42,720 bases of DNA, from IMG/VR virus record IMGVR_UViG_3300037517_001501, positions 1 through 42,720 of that record, one strand, 5' to 3'. Each line of letters begins with the position of its first letter. The stretch's first letter is position 1. The notes under the pieces were generated by a model, which was not told where the DNA came from, did no database searches, and was given only the letters and a program-made list of their open reading frames with translations. Below are positions 15,240 to 22,328 of this stretch, in pieces. This DNA is from a virus. Made by a program: the position numbers and the translations under genes.

Positions 15240-16319
15240 TTACCGAGAGCGGCGAGGGGCCACCCGAAAACGCCCGTAGGTGGTAGCAGTGCCCCCGGAC
15301 AGAGTCGGCTGGCGAGCCTTGCCTCTGGTGATGGTTGTTGTTGGCTTGCCAAGCTGGCCGGTGCCACGCAGCTTGCGGACGCCAGCACGTCGAGCTGACT
15401 GAGCTTGTGCCGCCTGGCCGCGAGTGCGGATGCTGGCGTTATTTCTGACGGTGACGTTCTTGGCGATCAGTGATCCACCAGCGAATACGTTGGGCCCCGT
15501 GAAAGGATCATTTGAAGTGCGCTGCCTTACTTTTGCGTATCTATAACTGCCGCCTAGTCCATTTGCCCGTCCGGGAGAGTCCGGGATTCGGCTCAGCCTG
15601 CCTGGCGTAAATGGCAAAGCAGAAGATGTTGGCGTGCGGCCGTACAAATTGCTGCTGCGAACGGTTGCGTTAAGCGAGCTCCTAACTCTGGCTCTAGTTT
15701 CTTGGCGGTTTTTAACATCGTTGGAGCGATTGCGGGCAGTGCTTCGCTTAGTGCTCTTAGGGATCTTTGCGGCGATATTGCTTATCAGTTGATCCCTGCT
15801 CAGGTTGCTGGGGTTTTCAGGCCTGCCGCCTTTCTTCTTGACCTTCAGGCCGCCGGCTTTGTTCATGTAGTCCAAAGCCCTTGTGCGGGTGTCTTTGGAG
15901 TTGGCTGCCTTGACAGCGTTGACACGCTTAAACCCACCAGAGCGCTTGGGATCCGTGCGCAGCCTGCCAATCATCCGCTCAACCTTGGCAGCATCAACGC
16001 CACGGCCATAGGTCTTCGGCGCCGTCTTTGCTTTCCCTTTCACCGCTCCCGGCTTCAGCCCCTTCGGCTTCCCGATCGTCCCTTTCGGTCCACCTTTCAG
16101 CTTCCCGACCTGGCGGGCCCTGGCGTTCCCCGATGCAGTCTTCAGCCGTCCACCGCGTGCTGTAGCGCCCGATCCGCCCTGGCCAGTGATCTTCCCTGCG
16201 TTATCTCGCGTCAGGCGGTTCTTTGCGCCCTTGCTGAATCCCTTCGTGGCTGGCCGGCCGCTGCCACCACCACCACCGGCAAACCGGCCCCGTGCATCGC
16301 GTCTGTAGGTGCGGGCCAT
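15240..16319 (-). CDS. Highly basic Gly/Arg/Lys-rich virion protein
   Basis: The 359-residue product begins MARTYRRDARGRFAGGGGGSGR, a start seen in many small phage virion proteins. Residues 10-120 are almost entirely Gly/Lys/Arg/Thr/Ala (GKLKGGPKGTIGKPKGLKPG), like histone tails or disordered nucleic-acid-binding segments; the remainder is still strongly basic. I reject the longer frame starting at 16373 because a late-type motif lies 31 nt before the ATG at 16319 and would otherwise be coding. The role is unknown. Position between tube and tape measure suggests a tail or injected protein; DNA condensation is possible. Confidence 0.6.
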   Translation of the reverse strand: MARTYRRDARGRFAGGGGGSGRPATKGFSKGAKNRLTRDNAGKITGQGGSGATARGGRLKTASGNARARQVGKLKGGPKGTIGKPKGLKPGAVKGKAKTAPKTYGRGVDAAKVERMIGRLRTDPKRSGGFKRVNAVKAANSKDTRTRALDYMNKAGGLKVKKKGGRPENPSNLSRDQLISNIAAKIPKSTKRSTARNRSNDVKNRQETRARVRSSLNATVRSSNLYGRTPTSSALPFTPGRLSRIPDSPGRANGLGGSYRYAKVRQRTSNDPFTGPNVFAGGSLIAKNVTVRNNASIRTRGQAAQAQSARRAGVRKLRGTGQLGKPTTTITRGKARQPTLSGGTATTYGRFRVAPRRSR

Positions 16320-16337
16320 TGCCTCGGCGCTGACTAT

Positions 16338-16350
16338 CCCTGAGTTTTCC
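16338..16350 (-). promoter_or_regulatory. Late-gene leader motif, copy before 16319
   Basis: GGAAAACTCAGGG on the minus strand, first G 31 nt from the ATG at 16319. It decides the start of the basic protein, because the longer frame would cover it. Confidence 0.55.
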
Positions 16351-16386
16351 GGCCACCACGGCAAACTCACCAAACGCCATCACGCC

Positions 16387-16608
16387 ATGGATGCACTGCC
16401 CCTTCAGGAACAGCTCAGAAACGAGCAGTGGCGGCGGATGATCAAAGGCGCCAGGCCGGCTGATCTGGAAAACCTCCGCACGATGGCGCTGAAGATCCTG
16501 GAGTACGCCGAAACCAACCGCAGCCTGGCACTGGTGCAAGCCCGGATGATGCTCCCCCAGCAGCAGAATGCCCCAGCCGCCGAAGCGACCAGGGCACCTG
16601 CATCCTGA
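16387..16608 (+). CDS. Small helical protein on the opposite strand within the tail operon
   Basis: A 73-residue frame starts at ATG 16387 (MDALPLQEQLRNEQWRRMI) and ends 10 nt before the convergent tail tube stop. It looks genuinely coding: an amphipathic two-helix pattern (DLENLRTMALKILEYAETNRSLALVQARMM) followed by a short Gln/Ala tail, in a gap with no minus-strand gene. It is probably a late insertion, since all neighbours read the other way. The pattern is loosely like the small helical phycobilisome-degradation protein NblA, but key similarity is too weak to claim it. The function is unknown. Confidence 0.55.
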   Translation: MDALPLQEQLRNEQWRRMIKGARPADLENLRTMALKILEYAETNRSLALVQARMMLPQQQNAPAAEATRAPAS

Positions 16609-16617
16609 ACGCGAGGG

Positions 16618-17457
16618 TCAGAACTCCAGCTCATAGGGCCCGTAGGCCCGCAGGGTGGTGCTGTACTTCACGATCTCACCAGCGGCATTGGACTCCTCGA
16701 AACCGGTGAAGCGGCCGTAGCCGTAGCTGGTTTCGTTGAACCCGGTCGGGCCCACCCGCGCGTATTTAACCATCAGGCCCTCGCGCACTGACTCCTTGGC
16801 GGAGATGCGCAGCAGCTTGTAGGCCGCGTCGCTGTGGTTGGTGACACCCTCCAGGCTCCAGGACATGGACTTGCTGGTAGCGATCGACGTGTCGAACGAC
16901 TTGGATTCGTCGTCGTAGGTGATCACCGTCTCCTCACCCTCAGACTCGCTGGGAGCGCAGTTGGTGAGGCCCAGTAGGCGAATCGGTGCATCGGTGCCGT
17001 TGAGCAGCATCGAGCTGCCAACCACTGCCCCGCTGGTAACGGTGGCCTCGGTCTGGTTGGCTGCGGTCAGTGCGTAGGTCAGCGTGAACGGCGCAGTGGT
17101 CGTCACGGCGGTGACCGTGAAGGTGCCGTTTGCAGCAGTAAACGGTGCGGGCAAGTTGGCCACGCCGATCACGCTGCCGTTGGCGATGCCATGGGCGCTG
17201 CCGAACGTCAGTGTCACCACGTTGGATGCGATGGCAGCCTTGGTGACCACCTTGGTATCACCGGCCAGCAGCTTGAACGTGGAGCCGGTGCCATGCGGGA
17301 ACACCAGCGAGGTGTTAGCCATCACCGTGGTGTTGTCGATGAACTTGCCAGCACCGAGGCCTGCGTTAGGCAGCAGGGTGGACAGGTTCACCGATCCTTT
17401 CTTCAGGACCTGGAAGAAGAAGTTGTAGCCGTAGGCCTGCGAGTAGACCGAAGACAT
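16618..17457 (-). CDS. Major tail tube protein
   Basis: The 279-residue product starts MSSVYSQAYGYNFFFQVL. The C-terminal half has the signature of TP901-1/gpV-like tube proteins: EETVITYDDESKSFDTSIATSKSMSWSLEG, a helix (SDAAYKLLRISAKESVREG), then YGYGRFTGFEESNAAGEIVKYSTTLRAYGP. Between residues about 65 and 140 there is an extra beta domain (AHGIANGSVIGVANLPAPFTAANGTFTVTAV), like Ig-type insertions displayed on tail tubes; the adhesin at 1-1114 has a related AHGLSNG segment. It ends convergently against the small plus-strand gene. The leader contains GGGAAGCGT, also present in the capsid leader. Confidence 0.8.
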   Translation of the reverse strand: MSSVYSQAYGYNFFFQVLKKGSVNLSTLLPNAGLGAGKFIDNTTVMANTSLVFPHGTGSTFKLLAGDTKVVTKAAIASNVVTLTFGSAHGIANGSVIGVANLPAPFTAANGTFTVTAVTTTAPFTLTYALTAANQTEATVTSGAVVGSSMLLNGTDAPIRLLGLTNCAPSESEGEETVITYDDESKSFDTSIATSKSMSWSLEGVTNHSDAAYKLLRISAKESVREGLMVKYARVGPTGFNETSYGYGRFTGFEESNAAGEIVKYSTTLRAYGPYELEF

Positions 17458-17529
17458 GGGAGCAGCAGAACGCTTCCCTGTCAGCGGTCCCGACTGCCGT
17501 ATGCCGTGCTAACGGCTTAACCACGGGTC

Positions 17530-17541
17530 GGAAACCTAGCC
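17530..17541 (+). promoter_or_regulatory. Late-gene leader motif, plus-strand copy before 17566
   Basis: GGAAACCTAGCC on the plus strand, first G 36 nt before the GTG at 17566. Together with ACGGCT at 17509-17515 it forms an interrupted ACGGCT/AGCCGT inverted repeat. The orientation follows the plus-strand gene. Confidence 0.5.
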
Positions 17542-17565
17542 GTACCCCACCCTCTCGGCGCTGCA

Positions 17566-17871
17566 GTGAGCTGTTATCCCCGTGGCGTGTGCCACTGCCC
17601 GCACATGAAGAACCGGCCATTTCAGGCGCGGGTGTGGTTTCAGGGGCGGTATTGGAGCCTGGGGTATTTCGCCAGCATCACTGAAGCTGAGATTCGGGTG
17701 AATCGGGTGTATCGGGAGATGGCGGAATGGAAAGAGATGCAGCTTCCGCCGCCCACACTGCTCCGCCAGATCCAGCAGCGGGCATCGGCACTTGCAGCAG
17801 CGCCGCTGGATCCGGCTGCCCCGGCCAGTGGAACGACCGCGGCTGGCCCTGAGCTGTCGCCTCAGCGATGA
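17566..17871 (+). CDS. Small AP2-like DNA-binding protein on the opposite strand
   Basis: A 101-residue frame (start GTG 17566; alternative ATG 17605, MKNRPFQARVWFQGRYWSLG). Residues about 14-50 resemble AP2/integrase-type three-stranded DNA-binding domains (FQARVWFQGRYWSLGYFASITEAEIRVNRVYREM). The first 13 residues are Cys/His-rich (CYPRGVCHCPH). A late-type motif on the same strand lies 36 nt upstream, which supports expression. Its 3' end overlaps the minus-strand gene 17678-18202 by 194 nt; both proteins are low-complexity there, so both can be real. A transcriptional or homing role is possible but not shown. Confidence 0.5.
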   Translation: MSCYPRGVCHCPHMKNRPFQARVWFQGRYWSLGYFASITEAEIRVNRVYREMAEWKEMQLPPPTLLRQIQQRASALAAAPLDPAAPASGTTAAGPELSPQR

Positions 17872-18202
17872 GGAACCCACGCCAGCCATCAGCGGTAGGC
17901 GTGGGTGCCAGGAGGATGGCATCGTCGGCCACCAGTGCAAGGCGTGGCGGCGCGGGCTGGCCGTTGCCGGCGGCATGGAGCGGTTCGTAGAACGCCAGCG
18001 CGAAGCTGGGGAATTCGCGATCAGCGATCAGCTGGAGCATGGCAGCACCGGCATCAACGGGCGGTCGATCGCCTGGTTCCTGCTGGCGGAACAGGTAGAG
18101 ATCCTCGAGCTTGGGGATAGCCGAGCGCTCAGAGGCATGGCAGGCAACGAGGCGCTGATGGAGGAATGCGATGGGTGCTTCCTGCCAGTGCAGCTGCTGC
18201 AT
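17678..18202 (-). CDS. Putative second tail assembly chaperone component
   Basis: The 174-residue product (MQQLHWQEAPIAFLHQRLVAC) is coupled by TGATG to the gene before it. The two together sit between connectors and tube/tape measure, where tail assembly chaperone pairs (lambda G and GT type) are found. Here the second frame is reached by restart rather than an evident ribosomal frameshift: no slippery heptamer was seen. The C-terminal third is Pro/Ala/Ser-rich and overlaps the antisense gene 17566-17871. The role is inferred from order. Confidence 0.5.
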   Translation of the reverse strand: MQQLHWQEAPIAFLHQRLVACHASERSAIPKLEDLYLFRQQEPGDRPPVDAGAAMLQLIADREFPSFALAFYEPLHAAGNGQPAPPRLALVADDAILLAPTPTADGWRGFLIAEATAQGQPRSFHWPGQPDPAALLQVPMPAAGSGGAVWAAEAASLSIPPSPDTPDSPESQLQ

Positions 18203-18921
18203 CAGCCAGCGCTCACCTTCCTCGATCGCTTCCGTGATGTAGTCGATGCTGAGGCGGCCGAAGGTGTCGGGGCTGAACTCGGCGGCAGCAGGCCAGAGGC
18301 GTTTGCATCGCCAGTAGGCGCTGGTCCAGTCGGTGGGCTCGAAGGTGATGGATCCGGCGCGAGCTTTCCCAGCGTCTCAACCATCCCTTCAACGAGTTCC
18401 TCGGGGGACTTAGGCGGCTGGCGGCCGTTGCGCTCACGGTCGATGAAGTCGCAGATGGCAGCCTTCAGTGGTGTGGGGAGCGGATCGGTGTCGGCATCGG
18501 TCCAGGCATCCATGCCAGCGATGCGGTGACGGATGGCAGCGGTGCAGGTGCGGGTCTGCAGCTGGAGGTGTGCCTTGGTGAGTTCGATCTGCACTTCGGC
18601 CACCAGGGCAGCATGGTGGAGCATGGCGCGTTGCTCGGCGGGCTCCAGTGGCAGGGGGATGCCCATGCGTGTGGAGACGATGCGAATTGCGATGCGCTGC
18701 GCTTCGGTTTCTTCGCTACCGGCGGTGATCAGTGCATCTGCCAAGCGGGATGATTCGCGGTAGACCACAGCCTGATAGGCGTAGTCGGCGATGTCGATTT
18801 CCTCGCCGCTGGAGATCGAACCGAAAACGGGAAACTCGATGGAACAGGTTTCGCCGTTGACGGTGGCCTCGACGATTTCGGTCTGCCGCTTTGGTGCGAC
18901 AACGAAGGGGAGGTTAGGCAC
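18202..18921 (-). CDS. Putative tail assembly chaperone
   Basis: The 239-residue product has a structured N-terminal part (KRQTEIVEATVNGETCSIEF, then a helical region to about residue 165) and a Ser/Pro/Ala-rich C-terminal tail. The beginning, a short beta hairpin with an acidic helix after it (SSGEEIDIADYAYQAVVYRES), and its place between connectors and tube fit a tail chaperone. The start is GTG at 18921, chosen because a late-type motif lies 31 nt upstream. Confidence 0.5.
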   Translation of the reverse strand: MPNLPFVVAPKRQTEIVEATVNGETCSIEFPVFGSISSGEEIDIADYAYQAVVYRESSRLADALITAGSEETEAQRIAIRIVSTRMGIPLPLEPAEQRAMLHHAALVAEVQIELTKAHLQLQTRTCTAAIRHRIAGMDAWTDADTDPLPTPLKAAICDFIDRERNGRQPPKSPEELVEGMVETLGKLAPDPSPSSPPTGPAPTGDANASGLLPPSSAPTPSAASASTTSRKRSRKVSAG

Positions 18922-18939
18922 GGGGCCGGTGGTGGGGGT

Positions 18940-18952
18940 GGCTTAGGTTTCC
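18940..18952 (-). promoter_or_regulatory. Late-gene leader motif, copy before 18921
   Basis: GGAAACCTAAGCC on the minus strand, first G 31 nt from GTG 18921. It follows the stop of the upstream gene. The leader between motif and start is C-rich (CCCCCACCACC) without Shine-Dalgarno sequence. Confidence 0.55.
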
Positions 18953-18956
18953 GGGG

Positions 18957-19469
18957 TCAGCGGCGCAGCTTGCCCAGCCAGACGCTGCGGAGTCGATCGC
19001 CGACGTTGTAGACGCGGATGCCGGAGACGTTCTCCTGCCCCAGCACGGCGCGGGTCCAGGGGCGGGCGGGGATGATGACACGCTGGGCGTTGTCATTGCC
19101 CCAGGGCTTGATGCTGCCGCCCTCATGGATTAAGGTGGCGTACTCGGCGGACCACTTGAACGTGGCCTCGTATGGCCCGCTCATCCACCAGCTGTCGGTT
19201 TGGCGGAGGTTGCCACCATCCACAATGTTGCGCGGGTTGGGCGGGGTGATGCCCTCTCCCCTGCGGTAGCTGGCAGCACGTTCCTTGAGCGTGTCGCCGT
19301 TCAGGTTCCGGGTTGGCAGGCTGCGCGGCCAGTTCCAGGCGTTGGCGTCAAACGACGCCTGGAACGCCGCTGCCAGCTCCTCCATCACAAACTCCGTCGC
19401 CTGCCTGGCCGCAGCCTCCGCCATGGCCTGCAGGCTGGTGGTCTGGGTGACCGTGGCCTTGATGCTCAT
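18957..19469 (-). CDS. HK97 gp10-like connector or tail-completion protein
   Basis: The 170-residue product shows the hallmark of HK97 gp10-type proteins: a helical N-terminus, then WWMSGPYEATFKWSAEYATLIHEGG with a later RVIIPARPWTRAVL, equivalent to the YA..hE.G ... PARPFL..A pattern. These proteins act at the head-tail interface. The start overlaps the previous stop (ATGA at 19466-19469). Confidence 0.7.
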   Translation of the reverse strand: MSIKATVTQTTSLQAMAEAAARQATEFVMEELAAAFQASFDANAWNWPRSLPTRNLNGDTLKERAASYRRGEGITPPNPRNIVDGGNLRQTDSWWMSGPYEATFKWSAEYATLIHEGGSIKPWGNDNAQRVIIPARPWTRAVLGQENVSGIRVYNVGDRLRSVWLGKLRR

Positions 19470-19945
19470 CCCGCCACCTGCAGCTCTACTCGAATGCGGT
19501 CGCCTAGCTGTTGGCGCAGCTCAGCACCGATGCCACCAGGGCCGTACGGGTCGGCCAGCGCCAGGATGGTGGCCTCGCCCTGCTGGCCGTTGTTGGTGAT
19601 CGTCGGCAGGTCGGGCAGCACACCGAGGAACCCACGGCCGGATGCACCGGGCAGCAGGCCTGCAGGGGCCAGGCCGGTGTCAGTCCAGGTGAGCGCCGAC
19701 TGTGCAGCGAGCCAGGACGTGTTGGCAGGGAGCACAGCCCACGCGGTGATGTATCCGGCCAGTACGCGGCGCCGAGGGTCGATGCTGGGCAACCCTGGCG
19801 CGTCGGTGTTCTCGCCCTTGGCGAAGCACTCCACCACCCACGATGCGGTAGCCGCGGGCATGCCGGCGCGAAGGTTGGCGGGGATCGCTGCCGGCTGCGG
19901 GATCAGCAGGCGGAGGTTGGCGTAGTCGTAGAAATCCGTCGCCAC
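19466..19945 (-). CDS. Head-tail connector or stopper candidate
   Basis: The 159-residue product starts with GTG at 19945 (MATDFYDYANLRLLIPQPAAIP). It contains a beta region with a Gly/Pro-rich middle (TGLAPAGLLPGASGRGFLGVLPDLP) and a C-terminal helix (IGAELRQQLGDRIRVELQV). It lies in the connector cluster (adaptor, this gene, gp10-like). No family motif is decisive. Confidence 0.5.
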   Translation of the reverse strand: MATDFYDYANLRLLIPQPAAIPANLRAGMPAATASWVVECFAKGENTDAPGLPSIDPRRRVLAGYITAWAVLPANTSWLAAQSALTWTDTGLAPAGLLPGASGRGFLGVLPDLPTITNNGQQGEATILALADPYGPGGIGAELRQQLGDRIRVELQVAG

Positions 19946-19949
19946 GGTG

Positions 19950-20456
19950 TCAGCTCCGAACCAACCTGGAACCGCTGCCGCCGTCGCCGTCGTAGGGCTT
20001 GATCCCGAGGGTTTGAAACACCTTCGCCTTCAGCTTGTCCACGCGGGCGTGGAGCACACCACCAGCAGTCGAGTCACTACGGCGACCGGCCTGGTACTTC
20101 ACCTTCAGCAGCGAGCTGTCCCACTCCAGGACATCGGCCTTGGTCTGCCGGTCCTGGCGGGTCAGCGTGGTGCCAGGCGTGGGGCCTTCGTATGACTCCA
20201 CGTTGCCGAGGTGTGCGGTGCCGTCCTCAACCTGATCCGCCCAGTTCTGCTCCAGCGTCTCGATCTCATCAATCCACCCCTGCACTGAGGTAACCGCTGC
20301 AGGCGACACCTGCGCGATGCGGTTCATCGTCGCGGTGAGCTGCGTCAGGTTGTATTCCGACAGCGGCCACAGCGCATATTCTCGAATCAGCTCGCGGTCA
20401 TCGATGACGCTGCCGCCGTTCGGCCGCCACAGCGCGTTCAGGGTCGGAATCGTCAT
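19950..20456 (-). CDS. Head-tail adaptor candidate
   Basis: The 168-residue, mainly helical product (LIREYALWPLSEYNLTQLTATMNRI; VQGWIDEIETLEQNWADQVE) has a C-terminal basic region (LHARVDKLKAKVFQTLGI). Its helical content and position as first gene of the connector cluster suggest an adaptor that sits below the portal. The ATG overlaps the stop of the glycosyltransferase gene. Confidence 0.5.
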   Translation of the reverse strand: MTIPTLNALWRPNGGSVIDDRELIREYALWPLSEYNLTQLTATMNRIAQVSPAAVTSVQGWIDEIETLEQNWADQVEDGTAHLGNVESYEGPTPGTTLTRQDRQTKADVLEWDSSLLKVKYQAGRRSDSTAGGVLHARVDKLKAKVFQTLGIKPYDGDGGSGSRLVRS

Positions 20457-21292
20457 GCTTCAGGTTTCCGGGCGCGAAACAGCCGACGGATCAGGCGCCA
20501 CAGCACCCACCATCGACCGCACCGATACGCCACGCGACTGGGTGTGATCGGCCGGTGGTCGGTCGTTGCGGTCGCACCCACCATGAATGGCGGCGTGACG
20601 CGGCCTTCCCAGTTCAGTGCCATGCCTGGAGCGCTTTCCAGGTGAATCGCGATCACTTCAGGCAACAGCTCGCGCCTTTCCCGTGGCCAGGAAGTACCGA
20701 ACTGGAAATCGGTGCGGGCTGCAGTGCCGTGCGTCTCTGGATAGAAATGAGTGCCTGAACCCTTGGGGTTCCACATCTGCCAGTAACCGATGGGCACGTA
20801 CCCACCACCTGGCTCCATGTACTGCGCAATGCGCACGCCAACGGGAAACGCAGTTGGGTGGACAAATACCCAGCCTTCCTGGATTGGAGTTGGCGCATCG
20901 AGATAGCGTGCAAAGTCTTGGGCCGAGGGGCACATCAGCCGATCACAGCCGTAGATCTTCCTGCTGTCCAGCGGTAGGTTACTGATGACCCGGCGGGTTT
21001 TAGGTGGTAGGTAAATATCAGCATCCATGTGAACAACCCAGCCGTTGCGCTTCAGTCGCTTGAGGCCTGCATTGATACCTTTAGCCTTTGCGAATACATC
21101 ACCATCGGCGGTGAATACATCTGTTTGGACGCATTCAACGTCGTAGGTTTCGCATAACTTTTGGGTGGCCGTGTCGTCTGGCGTGGTGACAACCACCATG
21201 CGATCAAACTGGTTCCGGTTTGCTGGTAGCGTCCACGCCAGGAAGTCGGCGTAGTTAACGCAAATGACAACCGCCTCGATCGGGGCGTTCAT
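20453..21292 (-). CDS. GT-A type glycosyltransferase
   Basis: The 279-residue product has a nucleotide-sugar-binding Rossmann-like start (EAVVICVNYADFLAWTLPANRNQF, MVVVTTPDD) and the metal-binding DxD motif at about 90-92 (VVHMDADIYLPPKT), as in family 2-like enzymes. Later residues include GVRIAQYMEPGGGYVPIGYWQMWNPKG. It is embedded between a small gene and the connectors, so it is expressed with late genes. Possible substrates are virion proteins or host surface glycans; neither is shown. The Arg-rich C-terminus (WWVLWRLIRRLFRARK) could associate with membrane. Confidence 0.75.
   Translation of the reverse strand: MNAPIEAVVICVNYADFLAWTLPANRNQFDRMVVVTTPDDTATQKLCETYDVECVQTDVFTADGDVFAKAKGINAGLKRLKRNGWVVHMDADIYLPPKTRRVISNLPLDSRKIYGCDRLMCPSAQDFARYLDAPTPIQEGWVFVHPTAFPVGVRIAQYMEPGGGYVPIGYWQMWNPKGSGTHFYPETHGTAARTDFQFGTSWPRERRELLPEVIAIHLESAPGMALNWEGRVTPPFMVGATATTDHRPITPSRVAYRCGRWWVLWRLIRRLFRARKPEA
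20457..20469 (-). promoter_or_regulatory. Late-gene leader motif, copy before 20456
   Basis: GGAAACCTGAAGC on the minus strand, abutting ATG 20456 (first G at 13 nt). It codes for Arg-Lys-Pro-Glu-Ala at the end of the glycosyltransferase, a different frame from most other copies. Confidence 0.45.
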
Positions 21293-21313
21293 TGTGGTGG
21301 CGGTGATGGGTCT

Positions 21314-21326
21314 GGCTCAGGTTTCC
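21314..21326 (-). promoter_or_regulatory. Late-gene leader motif, copy before 21292
   Basis: GGAAACCTGAGCC on the minus strand, first G 34 nt from ATG 21292. It includes the stop codon of the upstream 62-codon gene. Confidence 0.55.
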
Positions 21327-21505
21327 TGTGCCGTGATCCAATCCTTCAGGTCGCGCACGTACTGCCTGAGCTGGTGTGCTGCGCGAGCGTGGAACGGCTC
21401 GCTGGTGGTGCGCAGCAGGTGCTCATGCCGATCGATTGCAGCCAGTGATTCGCGGATCAGGTTGTTCCACGGCGCCCTGGTCGGCGGCTCCCACTCGCGG
21501 GGCAT
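21317..21505 (-). CDS. Small helical protein, function unknown
   Basis: The 62-residue product MPREWEPPTRAPWNNLIRES is helical throughout (LAAIDRHEHLLRTTSEPFHARAAHQLRQYVRDL). I take the ATG at 21505 rather than 21610, because the longer version would run through two late-type motifs; the retained start lies 32 nt after one. It is divergently arranged with the plus-strand gene at 21576. No family is recognised. Confidence 0.6.
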   Translation of the reverse strand: MPREWEPPTRAPWNNLIRESLAAIDRHEHLLRTTSEPFHARAAHQLRQYVRDLKDWITAQET

Positions 21506-21524
21506 CGTGGTGGCGTGCGTGACT

Positions 21525-21537
21525 GGTGGAGGTTTCC
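21525..21537 (-). promoter_or_regulatory. Late-gene leader motif, copy before 21505
   Basis: GGAAACCTCCACC on the minus strand, first G 32 nt from ATG 21505. With the plus-strand copy at 21547 it forms a GGTTTCC...GGAAACC inverted pair about 10 nt apart, each arm facing its own gene. Confidence 0.5.
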
Positions 21538-21546
21538 GGTGGGGGC

Positions 21547-21559
21547 GGAAACCTAAGCC
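21547..21559 (+). promoter_or_regulatory. Late-gene leader motif, plus-strand copy before 21576
   Basis: GGAAACCTAAGCC on the plus strand, first G 29 nt before ATG 21576. It is a divergent partner of the minus-strand copy at 21525-21537. Confidence 0.55.
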
Positions 21560-21575
21560 GTTCGATTCCCCCACC

Positions 21576-21722
21576 ATGAGCGCACCCAAGGTGACCGCTG
21601 TAGGCCGCATGCTGCGCCCGAAGCACGGCGAGCCGCAGCGGCATCACGTCATCGCTGTCTCGGCATCGGGCCAGGTGCGCACGGTGGTCGACCGGCAAAC
21701 TCAGGCACCAGCAGCAGACTGA
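21576..21722 (+). CDS. Small basic protein on the opposite strand
   Basis: The 48-residue frame (MSAPKVTAVGRMLRPKHGEPQ...) is supported by a plus-strand late-type motif at the standard distance and by a downstream frame joined by TGATG. The product is basic, with a possible short strand pair (HHVIAVSASGQVRTVVD). No family is recognised. Plus-strand genes here are isolated among minus-strand genes and look inserted. Confidence 0.5.
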   Translation: MSAPKVTAVGRMLRPKHGEPQRHHVIAVSASGQVRTVVDRQTQAPAAD

Positions 21723-21772
21723 TGCCAAAGGGCAAGGGTTACGGGAAAGGTGGCGGGAAGAAGGGGAAGTAG
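21722..21772 (+). CDS. Lys/Gly-rich micropeptide
   Basis: A 16-codon frame starts at the ATG that overlaps the preceding stop (TGATG) and reads MPKGKGYGKGGGKKGK. Half the residues are Lys or Gly, so it could bind nucleic acid. It ends 1 nt before the convergent stop at 21774. Coupling and the odd composition suggest it is real, but its length makes this uncertain. Confidence 0.35.
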   Translation: MPKGKGYGKGGGKKGK

Positions 21773-21773
21773 C

Positions 21774-22166
21774 TCAGATCGCGATGCCCGCGTCAATCGC
21801 TCGCTGATGGGCGAACTTTTCTGCTGCGACCTTGATCGCGTGGTCTTTGTCGCGGGCCCAGAGGTAGATGTAGTACGGGCCATCCAATCCCATCCTGCGC
21901 ACCAAGCCAACGTCATCACGTCGCAGCATGGTTAACGGGGTTTCGTCATATCCGTAAACACTTTGGTCCTCTGCGTTCCGCTCGCGGCAGTAAAAACCGG
22001 TCAGCCCCGCGTACTGAACAGGCAAAGTCGGATCAAGCGGGAACTCTTCAATCCCGGCGTCTTCATACCGTGGCAGCTCAGCTTCGGCTAGCTCCCTAGT
22101 GGTGAAAATGGCAATCACGCTGTAGTCAGAGTAACTACCAGACGAAATGGCGTAACAGGTTTTCAT
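21774..22166 (-). CDS. Conserved-looking hypothetical protein
   Basis: The 130-residue product starts MKTCYAISSGSYSDYSVIAI, with a FTTRELAEAELPRYE helix. This form (short strand, SGSYSDY, then 'interval' helix) is familiar from small phage and bacterial proteins of unknown function. A later segment GPYYIYLWARDKDHAIKVAAEKF repeats the strand-then-helix plan. Base composition is less GC-rich than neighbours. Part of a minus-strand operon of small genes from 23054. Confidence 0.65.
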   Translation of the reverse strand: MKTCYAISSGSYSDYSVIAIFTTRELAEAELPRYEDAGIEEFPLDPTLPVQYAGLTGFYCRERNAEDQSVYGYDETPLTMLRRDDVGLVRRMGLDGPYYIYLWARDKDHAIKVAAEKFAHQRAIDAGIAI

Positions 22167-22184
22167 GGTGGTGCGTGCGATGGT

Positions 22185-22328
22185 TTACCAATCCCCCTGC
22201 CTGCTGACCCTGATCACGCGAGCACCAGGGCCCGCCAGCTCTAGGGCAGATGCGATGGCCTGGGCCTGGGTGAGGGCGTAGAGCTCGATAGGGCCGGTGG
22301 TTAGCTGGACGTGGTAGAGGCGGGGCAT
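22185..22328 (-). CDS. Small hypothetical protein (47 residues)
   Basis: The frame starts at ATG 22328, overlapping the preceding stop as TGATG. It encodes MPRLYHVQLTTGPIELYALT followed by a helix (QAQAIASALELAGPG) and a final strand (ARVIRVSRQGDW). This beta-alpha-beta plan is compact and complete. No function is known. It is coupled with the gene at 22328-22573. Confidence 0.65.
   Translation of the reverse strand: MPRLYHVQLTTGPIELYALTQAQAIASALELAGPGARVIRVSRQGDW

Noticed and set aside
16387-16608. NblA-like phycobilisome-degradation protein
   Set aside because: Length and helical pattern are loosely similar, but no diagnostic residues could be matched; kept as unknown.
18150-18260. Programmed frameshift between the two tail chaperone candidates
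   Set aside because: The genes join by TGATG restart and no slippery heptamer was seen at the junction.
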